This document shows, piece by piece, positions 13,601-25,600 of a stretch of DNA of 64,000 bases (within the stretch, counting starts at the first letter, position 1; each line of letters begins with the position of its first letter). The notes under the pieces are model-generated. The model was not told where the DNA came from. It searched no databases and was given only the letters and a program-made list of their open reading frames with translations. The stretch covers positions 10,360,053 to 10,424,052 of the forward strand of contig CM053335.1 of NCBI GenBank assembly GCA_028583605.1, written 5' to 3'. This DNA is from Dastarcus helophoroides. Lineage: Eukaryota > Arthropoda > Insecta > Coleoptera > Bothrideridae. The position numbers and the translations under genes were made by a program.

Positions 13601-16600
13601 ATGTGAACATTGTTAGTTTCTAATTTAATTTTTAAACAGAAATGAGAGATTGAATCAGAAATGAGAGATTGAAAGTAAACTCCTAATTTTGAGGTCTTAG
13701 TTGCACGGATTTATGTAAAATTTTAAAAAGAAATTAAAATTTCTAAAAAAATTTGAAACTTAAGGGTGAAATAAAACTTGTTTTAAGTACATAAATTCAA
13801 CGAACCGAAATAAACCGATATTTTTTTACAGTTTCACTCCGGTTTTCGTTCCGACGAAAATAACGTTTTTTTTCGGTTTCCGGTTTTCGGTTCAGTTCCG
13901 GTTCGAAGCCCTGGTTTTTTGTCTTGAATGGTTTATGTGCCTAAAGAATTTTGTCTTGGGAGATCAAAGCAACTAGCTCTTGAATGGTTTATGTGCCTAA
14001 AGAATTTTGTCTTGGGAGATCAAAGCAACCAGGGGCGGCCTAGCCATGGCGAGGCTCCGGACGGGTAGATCTTTAAGAAGCCCTCGTCTTTGTGAAATTA
14101 GTTTTAACATAGACGTAGTCAGAATAGGGCAGGGTAGGGCGCCTGCCCTCCCCCAGCTCGTGTGGTAAACGAAAATGTATATTGAAGTGAGGAGATTTTC
14201 TCCAAAAAATTTCCATTTGACAAAAGTCATCCTTCTTTAAGCTATTGATATTTTCTCGAAATTTCGACTTATTTCACGAAATTCCTCTTTTTTCATAAAT
14301 TTCTTTGGAAATTTCAAATGTATTCCTAAAATTCGATTTATTTTATCAGAATCCAACTTAACTAAAAATTTCGAATTGTTATCTCAAAATTCGTCGTTTT
14401 ATTTTTCGAAATTCTATCATTTCTCAAAATTAGTTTTTTCCAGAAACTTCGACTTCTCTTTAAACTTTGATTTTCTGAAAATTTCGACTTTTTTTATCAA
14501 GATTTACCCTTTTGCTTAAAACTTGATCGATTTTTTGCTAACAATATTTATCTGGAAATTTGTATAATGACTTTTAGAAATTTTGTAAAAAGACAAACAT
14601 TCAGAATCCAACTTAACTAAAACTTTCGAATTTTTATCTCAAAATTCATCGTTTTATTTTTCGAAATTCTATCATTTCTCAAAATTAGTTTTTCCCGGAA
14701 ACTTCGACTTCTCTTTAAACTTTGATTTTCTGAAAATTTCGACTTTTTTTTATCAAGATTTACCCTTTTGCTTAAAACTTGATCGATTTTTTGATAACAA
14801 TATTTATCTGGAAATTTTTATAATGACTTTTAGAAATTTTGTAAAAAGACAAAAATTCCGAGAAAATTTTTCCTGGAATGGGGAAATACAACTTGTTTCT
14901 CAAAACTTCGACGATTATTTCAATATTGGACATTTTCTGACTCAGGGTAGGGCAGAACAGGGTGCATGTCTGTCTCTGATTCAAGCGCTCAAGAGAAAAA
15001 TCTAGAAATTACATTGTTCTCAAAATTTGTCCTTTTTCCAAAATTTCGACAAAATTTGACTCTCTCTGGGAGAATTTCGAGTGTTTACAAAATTTTGACT
15101 TTCTTCTCAAAATTCCGATCTTTTTTTTGTTTTTCAAGGGAAAAAGAATCGAAATTTCCAAAAAAAAACAAATTTAGAAAAATCGAAACTTTGATATTTT
15201 TCTCAAAAGCCGCCTTTTTTCGCAAATTTAAAATTATCCTGAAATCCTATCCTGTATGTTCCCGGAAAACTGAATATTTTTCCTGGAAATTCGTATCTTT
15301 CTTAAAATTTTGACTTTTTTTTCAAGACTCGTTTTTTCCACAAACGGACGGCTATTCTCAAAGTTGCACTTTTTCTTTAAGTTTGAATTTTTTCTGGAAA
15401 ATTTCGATCTTTGATGCTTCATTTGGTAGTTTTTCTAGCAATGTCGACGGCTTTTCAGATATGTCGTTTTTTTAATTCTTATATTTTGATTAACATCGGG
15501 TTTTTCTGAAGATTTTGATCATTTGGAATTTGATTTTTCAGAACTTTTAACAGGTTTCTTAAAATTTGTCTTTTTCCCGATATTTTTATATCAAAATTCG
15601 ATATTCAACGTTGCTAAAAATTTTGAATTTCTCCTAAAATTTGTTTAATTTCGTCTTTTCAGAAATTTCGACTTTCTTCTCAAAATTCCACTTTTTGGGC
15701 TCTTTTTCGGAAACCATTTTTTTTATCAAAATTAGGCCACTTTTCTGAATATTTGTCTTTTCTTTAAATTTTGACTTTTTTAAATTTGACTAGAAATTTT
15801 ATCTTCATATTTCGCCTTATTTTCGAAATATTGACTTTTATTTCAAAATGCCATGTTTTAGTTTCTGGAACTTTATGGACTTTTTCCTCGAAATTGGCTT
15901 TTCCTTTAAATTTCAGTTTTCTCGAAATACGTCTGTTTTCTCTAAATTAGGTCGGCATATTATCAAAAATTAAAAATGTTGCGGAAAACATTTCTGGGTA
16001 ATTTCGAGAAAAAGATTTCTTGTACATTCAATTTCTTTATTGAAATTTAAATATTATATCAAAATTCGTAAACAAAAAAAGTAAACATTTCGAGAAAAGC
16101 GTTTTTGAAAATTACAAATTTTTTCACAACATTTGGTTTTTGGAAATATTTTGACATATTTAGAAATTTCGAGCTCTTCTGAAAGTTTGGGTTTTTATTC
16201 AATTTCGGTTTTCTAAAAAATCCTTTCCCAAAATAGGGGTTTTTGAAAAAAATTGGTCGCTTTGGAAATTACGACTTTATTCTACATTTTTCTCTCAAAA
16301 TTGAACTTTCATTTTTTAATATTCGTTTTTTTTCTGATTTTTTTTTTTCAAATTTAAGTTTCCGAAAATTCCCTGTTTCTCAAAAGTTGTCTTATTCTGG
16401 AAATTTTGACTCGTTCTAGAAATAGGGATGTTTTATGCTTCTGAAAATTGCCGTTTACAGTGAAAAATGTTTCTCAAAGTTCCAACTTTTTTTGAAAATT
16501 ACATCTTTTTTTCACAAAATTCCACCTTTAAAAATATATTTTTTTCGAATTTTCAACAATTTTTGAGAATTTTCGAAAGGTTAGAATTTTATTTTAAACA

Positions 16601-19600
16601 CGAATTTCTAAACATTCCAACTTTTTCTAAAAATTCGTTTTTCCTCGTCTCTTTCAAAATTAAAATTTCTCTTGAAAAGGTTCACTTTTCTTTAAGAGAT
16701 TTCAACCTTTTTCTCGACATTTCGACGGTATTTTTTAAAATCGTTATTTTTTGAAATCTTCAAAATTTGGATAGTTTTTAAAGTTTTCCGAAAGGATCGG
16801 TTTTTATTTTATATTCAATTTTCTGACTGTTTTCACAAAGTTCGACTCTATTTCCAAATTTCTAAGTTAATCTGAAAATTGGATTACTCAGTTCATGTAG
16901 TTAAATGAAAATATACATATACTCGGAACGTTTTCCGGTTTTCTTTTTTAATCAATTTTTCAAAATGATTCTTGCCCCTCCCTAAACTAAATCCTGCCTA
17001 CGGTTATGAATTTCAATGATGATGCTTGACTAGAAATGCAAAGTCATAAATAAATATATTTGGACTTTTAAAATTGCTTATTGGAAACCAAGAAAAATTA
17101 ATAAACACAAGGATTTTTTTTGGTGGAACGGACCGGTCCTTGGGTATCTTCAAAAAAATTCTTCTTGGCTTCAGAGGACAAGTTTTGTCCTTCAATTTTT
17201 AAACACAAAGATAACAAACTATTAATCATGATAAATAAGGTGCATTAATGTCTTAAAAGGATCAGGGATTTAGAAATGATGACGACTGCTCTAATATAAA
17301 AGCATAATCCGACGACAGTTAACAGCTGAAATGAAACACGGGAATTCCCCGAATCGTAAACACGAAGAAAATGGAGTACTATCAGATTTTGTTTAGCCCT
17401 TGCAGTTCGCAGCACTGTGGTACTGGTACGAAATTTCGTCAATGTGAAAGAGAAGGAAAGGAACATTCATTGGAGCGAATGAGACAGATATCAGCGCGAT
17501 AACTACCACGCAAGGGAGCAGCAAGGCCAGTTTTATAATGCGTGGTTAAGGCTCGAAATTTAAATGAACATTAGAATTCGTGCTATTGCGCGAGTGCGCG
17601 AGGCCCCCTACAAGAGCGAGGCCCCGGGCGGTTGCCCTGCTTGCCACCTACGAAAATATTTGTGAAAAAGAGACAATCTACTCGTGCTCCAGTGTCTGGG
17701 GAACTTTGATCAAAACTTTATCATTAAAAAGATAAACTGCTATTGTTTGAATGAAACCCAAATGGGCCAATAGGTGTTTAGGAGCTGACCTCCAGACATG
17801 AGAACAATACTACAGCATTAATTTAACTCGAGCTTTATAAGGAATGTGTAGCTGATGAGCTGTGAAGTATTTCTAGTCCCGAAAAAAGCCCACATTTTAA
17901 AAGGCGAATGATGGGGCCAAAAAATTCGTGTTTGTGTTTAGTTCCAGGATGGATCTTGAGAATTTTATAATCGATAAGGATATTAAATGCATCATTCTTT
18001 AATATTTTCTTGGGAAAAATAAAGGTCTTAGTTTTTCAGGCACTGAAGAATAAGGATATCAAATTACTATCACTGCGTGGATTGGAAGTTTAAGATGTCT
18101 TTGTATATATAACAGAAGCAAAGTCAAAGGCACAGTAAATCCCCAGGGTGCCTTTGCATTAATCGCAAATGTCCTTGCTTCAATTTCCGGATCTTTTTAA
18201 TTTGATTTCTACATTCGAGATTTTTTTGTCTTTCTCAAATCAATAGAGATGTGAGGCAAAGGTATAAAGGTGCGCTAGAGTTTAATTACATAAGAAGTCA
18301 ATTAAATTTGTAAAGAATTTCTCCTTACTGAAATCGCAATTGAAATACAGACATGTCACATTTCTACCCAATGCAAAATATTTTTTATTTGGAGACGTGT
18401 TCGTTCTCATTAAAAAAACCAAGAAGCTCCTAAAGAACTAGTTATTTTCTCTAAAATAAAAATCTTCTGGCGAGAAAGATTGTGACATTTCTGCGTTCTG
18501 CGTTCTTTTTAATTAAGCCTTTTCCAAGTACCGTCATAATCAGTTCCTCTTCCTCGAAAGATGACGAGCTTCCCCTTGAATAATTGCAAAAAATGCGCCG
18601 GTTCATAACCTTGTATCACTCGCGCTTGAAAGCCCAAATGCCCCAACTCTGCATCGATTTCCGCGGTTTTCATCGTCGCGCAATTAATATCCTCCTGAGT
18701 GGCGTGGGAACCCTGCAAATTAATCATGAAATCCGGCAATTTGTCGTCGATTTTTCGCTTATTATGAGAGCGATTACGTTCAAGGAAGCAAGTAATAGAT
18801 ATGTTGCGCAACTTACGAGCCAGTAATATAGCAGGTTTTTTTCGGTGTTTGATATCTGATAGGTGTACAGGATAATGTAGCAATCGCCGGAGAAGAAATA
18901 GCCGTGGCGCTCCTTCGGTATTTCAATTATGTTGTTTTGTTTTATGCGCCACAGCGTAACGTTTCCCGAACCGTCGTCCACTAATTGCGTTTCCGCCGCC
19001 AAAGCCGGCCGCTCTTCCATCGACTCCGCGTCGAATTTCGTCACCAGCAGCGTTGACGTTATACCTGAAGAGATAACGGAACGAATTCGTTACAATTTTT
19101 TTGCATCTCGATAACATCTTGAGAGAAATATTAAACTAGTCGGAGAATATTCTCTGTATCTTTGCGAAGTTGTGTTAATTTGGTTCATTTTTTTATTGGT
19201 TTCTTCGCCGGTTCCTTCTTACACAAGTAACTGAAAATCTGAGCTTGTGAAAAAGGGAACTGGAAGTATTAACATGTAATTGGTTTGGCTTAATAGAATT
19301 TGAAAAAAATATCTCGTAATTAAAACAAAAATTAAGTTTAAACTGGAAATTTTTTGATTTGAAGAATCTACGTACCACCGATATATACAGTTTAAATTAC
19401 CCGTACAAGTAGGGTTGCCACCTCTCGCGGTTACATTACCCGGAGATTAACAAATATAAAAAATGGGTTTTGTCCTTCAAGAAAAATTGTTAATCAAGAG
19501 AAAGGTCCTCATATATTTTGTTCGAAAGTTTGTGTTGGTGTTATAAACGTAAGTTAACAAAAAAAAGGATCAAGAGATAACTCCTGAAATCTGAAGACTC

Positions 19601-22600
19601 CGGGTCAAACCAACACCACCTAGATGCGAAGGCCAAGGTGCTCTGACGTCAGCAAACCCTTAACCGGGACTAGTAGGCTTATGGTCAGTTTACCCAAGTA
19701 ATAAACTAACGAGCAGCAAGTGCTTAAACTAGTCTTTGCAAGTCATTGTAAAGCTTCATTTCGCCTGAAATATTGAATATTCGTTGTGTTTTATAAAGTT
19801 TTCAGCGTTTGAAAACTATAATATTCGACGCAGTCTCAGTGAAAATGCCGTATAAGGGTTGTGTTCCGGGTTATAGGGGTAATTATACCGGTGAGAAAAG
19901 TGTTCACGTATTTAGTTTCCCGAAAGATCCAATTCTGTTACGAAAATGGTTGCTGGCTATTCCCAGAGACAATTTTCAGCCAACAAAAAATAACAGAGTT
20001 TGTGAACAGCACTTTTTAAAAGGAAGTATACAACTTTTTGATACATATTTTGACGAAAAGTGTGGAGGTGTTAAAGCGGTACCTTTACAACGTCCAAAGC
20101 TCAAATCAGGTTCGGTTCCAAAAGTTTTTCCAAATTGTCCATCATATCTTTCAAAATATGATGTCAGTCGAAAAAGTCGGGACGGAAAAAATCTTAATAC
20201 AAGAACAAGAAAATTTGCGCAAAGCAGTTAAAGATAGTCTGGAAGAATTTCAAGCATATAAAAAATCAGTTTCTTTTAAAAACTTTAATGAATTTACCAA
20301 TATTTTTGACTAATGGTTACCTCCAGGAAAATGGCATAAAATAATTAATAATCTAAATGAAGTCCTCTTATTTAAAATAAAAACTTCTCCTGGTCCCGTT
20401 ATAACTTATTCCATAAATATTAAATCAGATTTAAAACTACATACCTACTTATATGGACATGATATTTCGTTACAGACAAGTAAATTTAAAGCGCCTTTTA
20501 TTTTAAATGATATCAACGATTTAACTGAAATAATACATGAAATAGAAAAATTAGGAAATGATCAATCCACTTCTGAACAATCAGTAAACGAAAAAGACAG
20601 ATTTAACAGCATTTTTAGTCAAATTTGTAGCATAGTAGATAGTTTAAAACAGGAGGAAAATAGTTCATTATTATCTTTTTTATGTGAACAACTAAAATTA
20701 ATAACTTTACCTAAAGCAATATATCGATATTCAGCAGATACTTTAATATTATGTTCGATACTCAATACAATTAGGTCCCACGCTTACACATTTTTAAGGA
20801 GCCATGAATTTTTAACTTTGCCTTATCCCGATACTTTAAAATCTATATGTAACACCTTTCTTACTGATCCAACTTTAGAAGAGAGGCAATCTTTTTTATT
20901 ATGTGCTAAAAATATTTATAAATATTTGAAAGATCAAGAGAAACACATGATTTTGCTGATGGATGCAATTCATATAAAACCATTTATGGATTATAAAGGA
21001 GGAAATATTGTGAGAACAGCTGTTAATAACAAAATTTTGGCAAATTCGGCGTTTACTTTTATGATTAGCAGTGTACTTTCAAATTTTAAACAAGTCATAC
21101 ACATTTTACCAGTTACGAAGATTAATCATGAAATACTTTTCAATTTTGTAAAATCCATAATTTTGGGACTAATTTTGGATTTAAAATATTTTGTGTTTTA
21201 AGTGATAATAATGCAACTAATAGTAAAGCAATGTGTAATTTTTCAACCAAAAGAGAACTGAGTACCGTTTTTCCCCATCTTGTTAATGTAAATCGGCCCT
21301 TATTTTATTTGTTCGACTCTATACATTTGTTAAAATGTATAAAAACTAAGTGGCTTCATTTAAAACCTGAACAAGTTTTTACCTATCCTGTTTTTGAGAC
21401 TTCTGGTCTGAAATATGCATCCTTTGAAAGCCTAAAAATTCTTCATGGTAAGAAAAATGATAAATTGTTAAAAATATCTCGGTGGTAACGGTCAAACCCG
21501 GGGGGGGGGTGGCAACCCTACGTACAAGCGCGAGGTGATTAAAGTTACAGCAACTTACCCTTCTTGTTGCATTTGGGGTCGCTTTTCCAGGATGAAAACA
21601 GCATCTTGAACTCGATGGGCTCGTTCCCGTCGACAACTCGAGTCACCTTAGTGAAGTTGGGATATTTCTTCTTCTTCACGAACCCTCTGGCGTTTCTGAG
21701 GGCTTCCGATCGCTCTTTGTCACTGGCTTGTTTACCCACCCACACCCATATTCCTTGGGTACCTTGATCCAGAATGTAGACGTCCTGAAAATTATATTAT
21801 TACCACACAGTGGCGGCTGGCGTATAGGCACTGTGGAACTGGAGCATCCCCAAATTCGCTTACGAGTTTTTTTTCTCAAAATTTTCTGAACACTTTTCAT
21901 TTCACAATTTTTTGTAGAAATTTTAAATTTTCTCTGATTACTTTTTATAGAAATTTTAGGTTTCTTTCACGAATTTTTGGTGGAACGGACTGGTCCTTGG
22001 TTATCTTTAAAAATTGAAATACAAAACTTGTCTCCTGAAAGCAAGAAAGGTTAATCTTTCTTGGTTTCAATAATTTCAATTTTTCTTTCACAACGTTACG
22101 ATATTTAAAAACCTATTTTATTTTTCATTTTGATCAAAATTACATTTTCAAAAACTAATTTTTGTAAAAGTTTTGAGGAAAAAATGAATATTTCGAGCAA
22201 GAATTAAAATGCTAAAAAAAACTCAAATTTCTTTGAAAATGTCAACATTTTGAGAAAATAATTACAATTTCAAGAAAAATCTAAAGTCAACTCATCTCGC
22301 ATTTTACTACTTTTCTAAAAAATAAGTTAATACGGTATTTTCGGATTTTTACATCAAATCTCATTTTGTATGAAAATTGTGAGCTTTTTTCAGATATTTC
22401 GATTTTTTTAGAAAATTTTGATTTTTTCTGCAAAGTTTCCATTTTTCCTAAATATTTTATAAAAATAAATTTTCTCGAAATTTCCATTTTTCCTGAAAGT
22501 GTCATTCTTAAAATTTCTTCTAGAAATTACAACTTCTCCAGACTTTTCTTTATGTTCCTCTAATTTGCTTTAAAATTGTCAAGTTTTTTTACAACACTTT

Positions 22601-25600
22601 AACAATTTAAAGTTCATTTTATTTTGTAGTTTTGGCCAAAAATGTTTGGAAAAAACCCTGAAAGCTCTATAAAAATTTGAACATTTTGGAAAAAGCAAAA
22701 AATTTCGACTTTTTTCTAAAGATATTTCAATTTTTTTCCGAATTTCGGTTTTGTTCCCTACAAAATTTTGCTTTTTTTTTAAAGAAATTTGTGTTTTTCT
22801 CTAAACATTTTATACAAAGATTTTTTTTTGAAATTTCGATTTTTTCTGGAGATTTTGTCTTTAAAATATTTCTTTTTGTAGAAATTTTGATTTCTCTCTA
22901 ATTTGTTTTGGAAATTTAAAAGCTTTTTAACGAAATTTTAACATTTTACAGTTCATTTGATTTTGTGACTTTAATAAGAAACTGAAAATTATCAAGTATA
23001 AACTTAGGGAAAATAAACTTCAAATCTACATAAAAATAACGAAATTCTGGGAAAAATATTGAAATTTCAAGAAAAAATGAAACAATTTGATATTTCTCTA
23101 ACAAATCACTTCTAGCGTATGACCAAAGAAAATTCTGAATAAAAATTTCCAATTTGTTTGGAAATCTTAAGTTTATTTTTGAAATTCACAAGTTCGAATT
23201 TAAAATTCAAATTTCGATAAAATTAAGATCGAATTTTAAAAATTAAACCCATAATTTCAAGAGAAAGCAGATCATATTTCTACAAAAAGTTGAAATTTCT
23301 CTTTTATAAATAACATTAAAAAAATAACATTTTCGTAATTAAAGGGAAAAAAAAATTTTAAATAATTTAATTGTCAAAAATATTTTTATAATTTCGACTT
23401 TTAAAGTGAAAATTATTGAAATTTTTAAGAAAAAGAGTCAACATTTCTAGACGAGTCTCAAAATTTCGAAATTTAAATTAATCAAAATGTTGAAAAAAAT
23501 TCATTAATAATTTACTGTTCTAATTTAACTTTTTTCTAGTAATTTTGAAGTTCCAGAGTAATTTTAAAAATCAAATATTTCCAGCTTGAAGCCAATCTTT
23601 TGTGATTAAAATTCAAATGTTGGCAATTTATTTGTACATAAAATGTTTTTTTTTTTTTGAAAATTTGTTTCAAAATTTTGCACAAGTTTAAAAATAGAAC
23701 ATTTTGTTATTAATTTTTTTTAAATTCGAGTGTTATTTGGAAATGTTTCTTAAAATATGTAAATTTAAAAAGCAAAACATTACCACTTTTAAAAAATGAA
23801 TCTAAAGTTATCGGAAAAGACGAACATTAAAAAAAAGTCAAACTAAAAAATTTTGAAATGTTCGTGGAAAGACAAATTTTTAAAAGAAAATAAGGATTTC
23901 GAAAAAATTTTCAATTTTTAAAATGGTCGACATTTTCAATAATTTTGGAAATGTGAATAAAAGACGAATTTTTGGAAAATATCAACATTTAACATAAATT
24001 GCAGAATTCTTAGTTAAATTACAAAGAAGCTGAATTTTTTAAATATTGGAGAAAACTCAAAATTATCAAAAAATTCGTAATAATTAAAAAAGTTGAAATT
24101 TTAACAAGATAAAATTTTCAAAAAAGTCGAAATTTTCAATCTCAGTTTTCTCTCTGAAGATGACAGCTTGGCTGTAGAAACGCCTTAGAGCAACCTTTGT
24201 TGTGTTTTTTAATCTTTCTTGGTTTCAGGGGACAAGTTCTGTGTTTCAATATTTCAAGTGTAAAAGGAATCTTTTAAGTCGAAGATTTAACTGGAAATGT
24301 TTAAAAAAATGTATAAAAAAAATTTAAAAAAAAGTTCTAACTTTTAAAAAAAGTTAAATGTTTAAAAAGGGTCGAAATTTTGTAAAAAAAATTTCATTCA
24401 CCTTAAGCTACGGCGGCCCACCAAAACAAAACAAAATTTTGAGAAATTATCGAAATTTTGAAAAGACTGAAATTTTTAAAAAAGATGATTTCGAAGAGTC
24501 TTTCACATTGGATCAAAATTGACGAAAAATCTAATATTTCGAGAACAAGTCGCATTTTTGATTAAAAACTCAATTCACAACATTGTCCGATTTTGGAGTA
24601 GAATTTGACATTTAAAAGACCAAAAAATTTAGGAGAAATATTAAAATGTCTTTCCCATTAGATCAAAATTGATAAAAAATCTAATATTTCGAGAACAAGT
24701 CGCAATTTTGAAAAAAAACTCAATTCACAACCTTGTCTGATTTTGGAGTAGAATTTGACATTTAAAAGACCAAAAATTTTAGGAGAAATGTTGAAATTTC
24801 TCTAAAAATAAGAATTAGAATAAAAGTGGAAATGTTCAATGGGGGACATTTTTTTAAAAAGTCGAAATTTGCCAAAAGGTCAAAATTTTTAGAAAAAAAA
24901 ATGGAAATTTTGATGTCGACTTTTTTATAAAAAGACCGACATTTTTATAAAAAATCATAGTTTTCAAAAGGTCAAAATTTTAAAGAATTTGATGTTTTCA
25001 AAAAAGTCGAATCTTCAGAAAAAAAGTCGAAATAATTTTCATAAAAAGTCAACATTTCGAGAAAAATGAGAAATCTGTTAAAAAGTCGAAATGTTCATAA
25101 AAAAATTGAATTTTTCAAAGTTAATTAAACAGTTAAAATTTAGAGGAGTTTTTAAAAAACTCGAACTTGTCACAAAACGTAAAAAATTCGAGAAAAAGTC
25201 GAAGAAGAAGAGTCCAAATATTGGAAAAATTGAAAATGTTCAAAATTTTAAGAAAAATTTGAAATTTTAAATAAAGTATACAAACATTTTCAAAGTCAAA
25301 ACTTTGAAAAACAGTTGAAATTTTGAATAAAGTGGAAAATATAAAAAAATGAAATTTTTGAAAATATGCAAATCTTGAAAACGGAAATTTTGAAATAGAG
25401 TCGAAATTTTACGAAAATTAGTCGAAAATTTCAATAGTTCAAGTTTAAAGAGAATCTTTTCTGTTAATTGGAAATGTTTAAAAAAATGTATAAATAAAAT
25501 TTTAAAAAAAGTTCAAACCTTTCAAAAAAAAGTTAAATTTTCAAAAAGAGTCTAAATTTCGAAAAAAAAGTCGAAGTTTTGAAATGGAGTCGAAATATTA

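Larger units (their letters stand above)
9312..18531. other. Villin intron 8, 9.2 kb of mobile elements and arrays
   Basis: The largest intron. In order: a hammerhead-bearing retroposon copy (9638-9939), a hAT-type element (10108-13913) with a nested element, a 56-base duplication, a long pyrimidine-rich array (14230-16900), a dispersed repeat piece (17115-17200), a GC-rich transposon-end-like stretch (17575-17650), then about 850 bases with nothing I recognise. Confidence 0.8.

Noticed and set aside
14030..17655. Second hAT element with ends CAGGGGCGGCC and GGGCGGTTGCCCTG
   Set aside because: Both stretches look like transposon ends, but they do not pair well and the flanking 8 bases do not match. 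At most decayed pieces.
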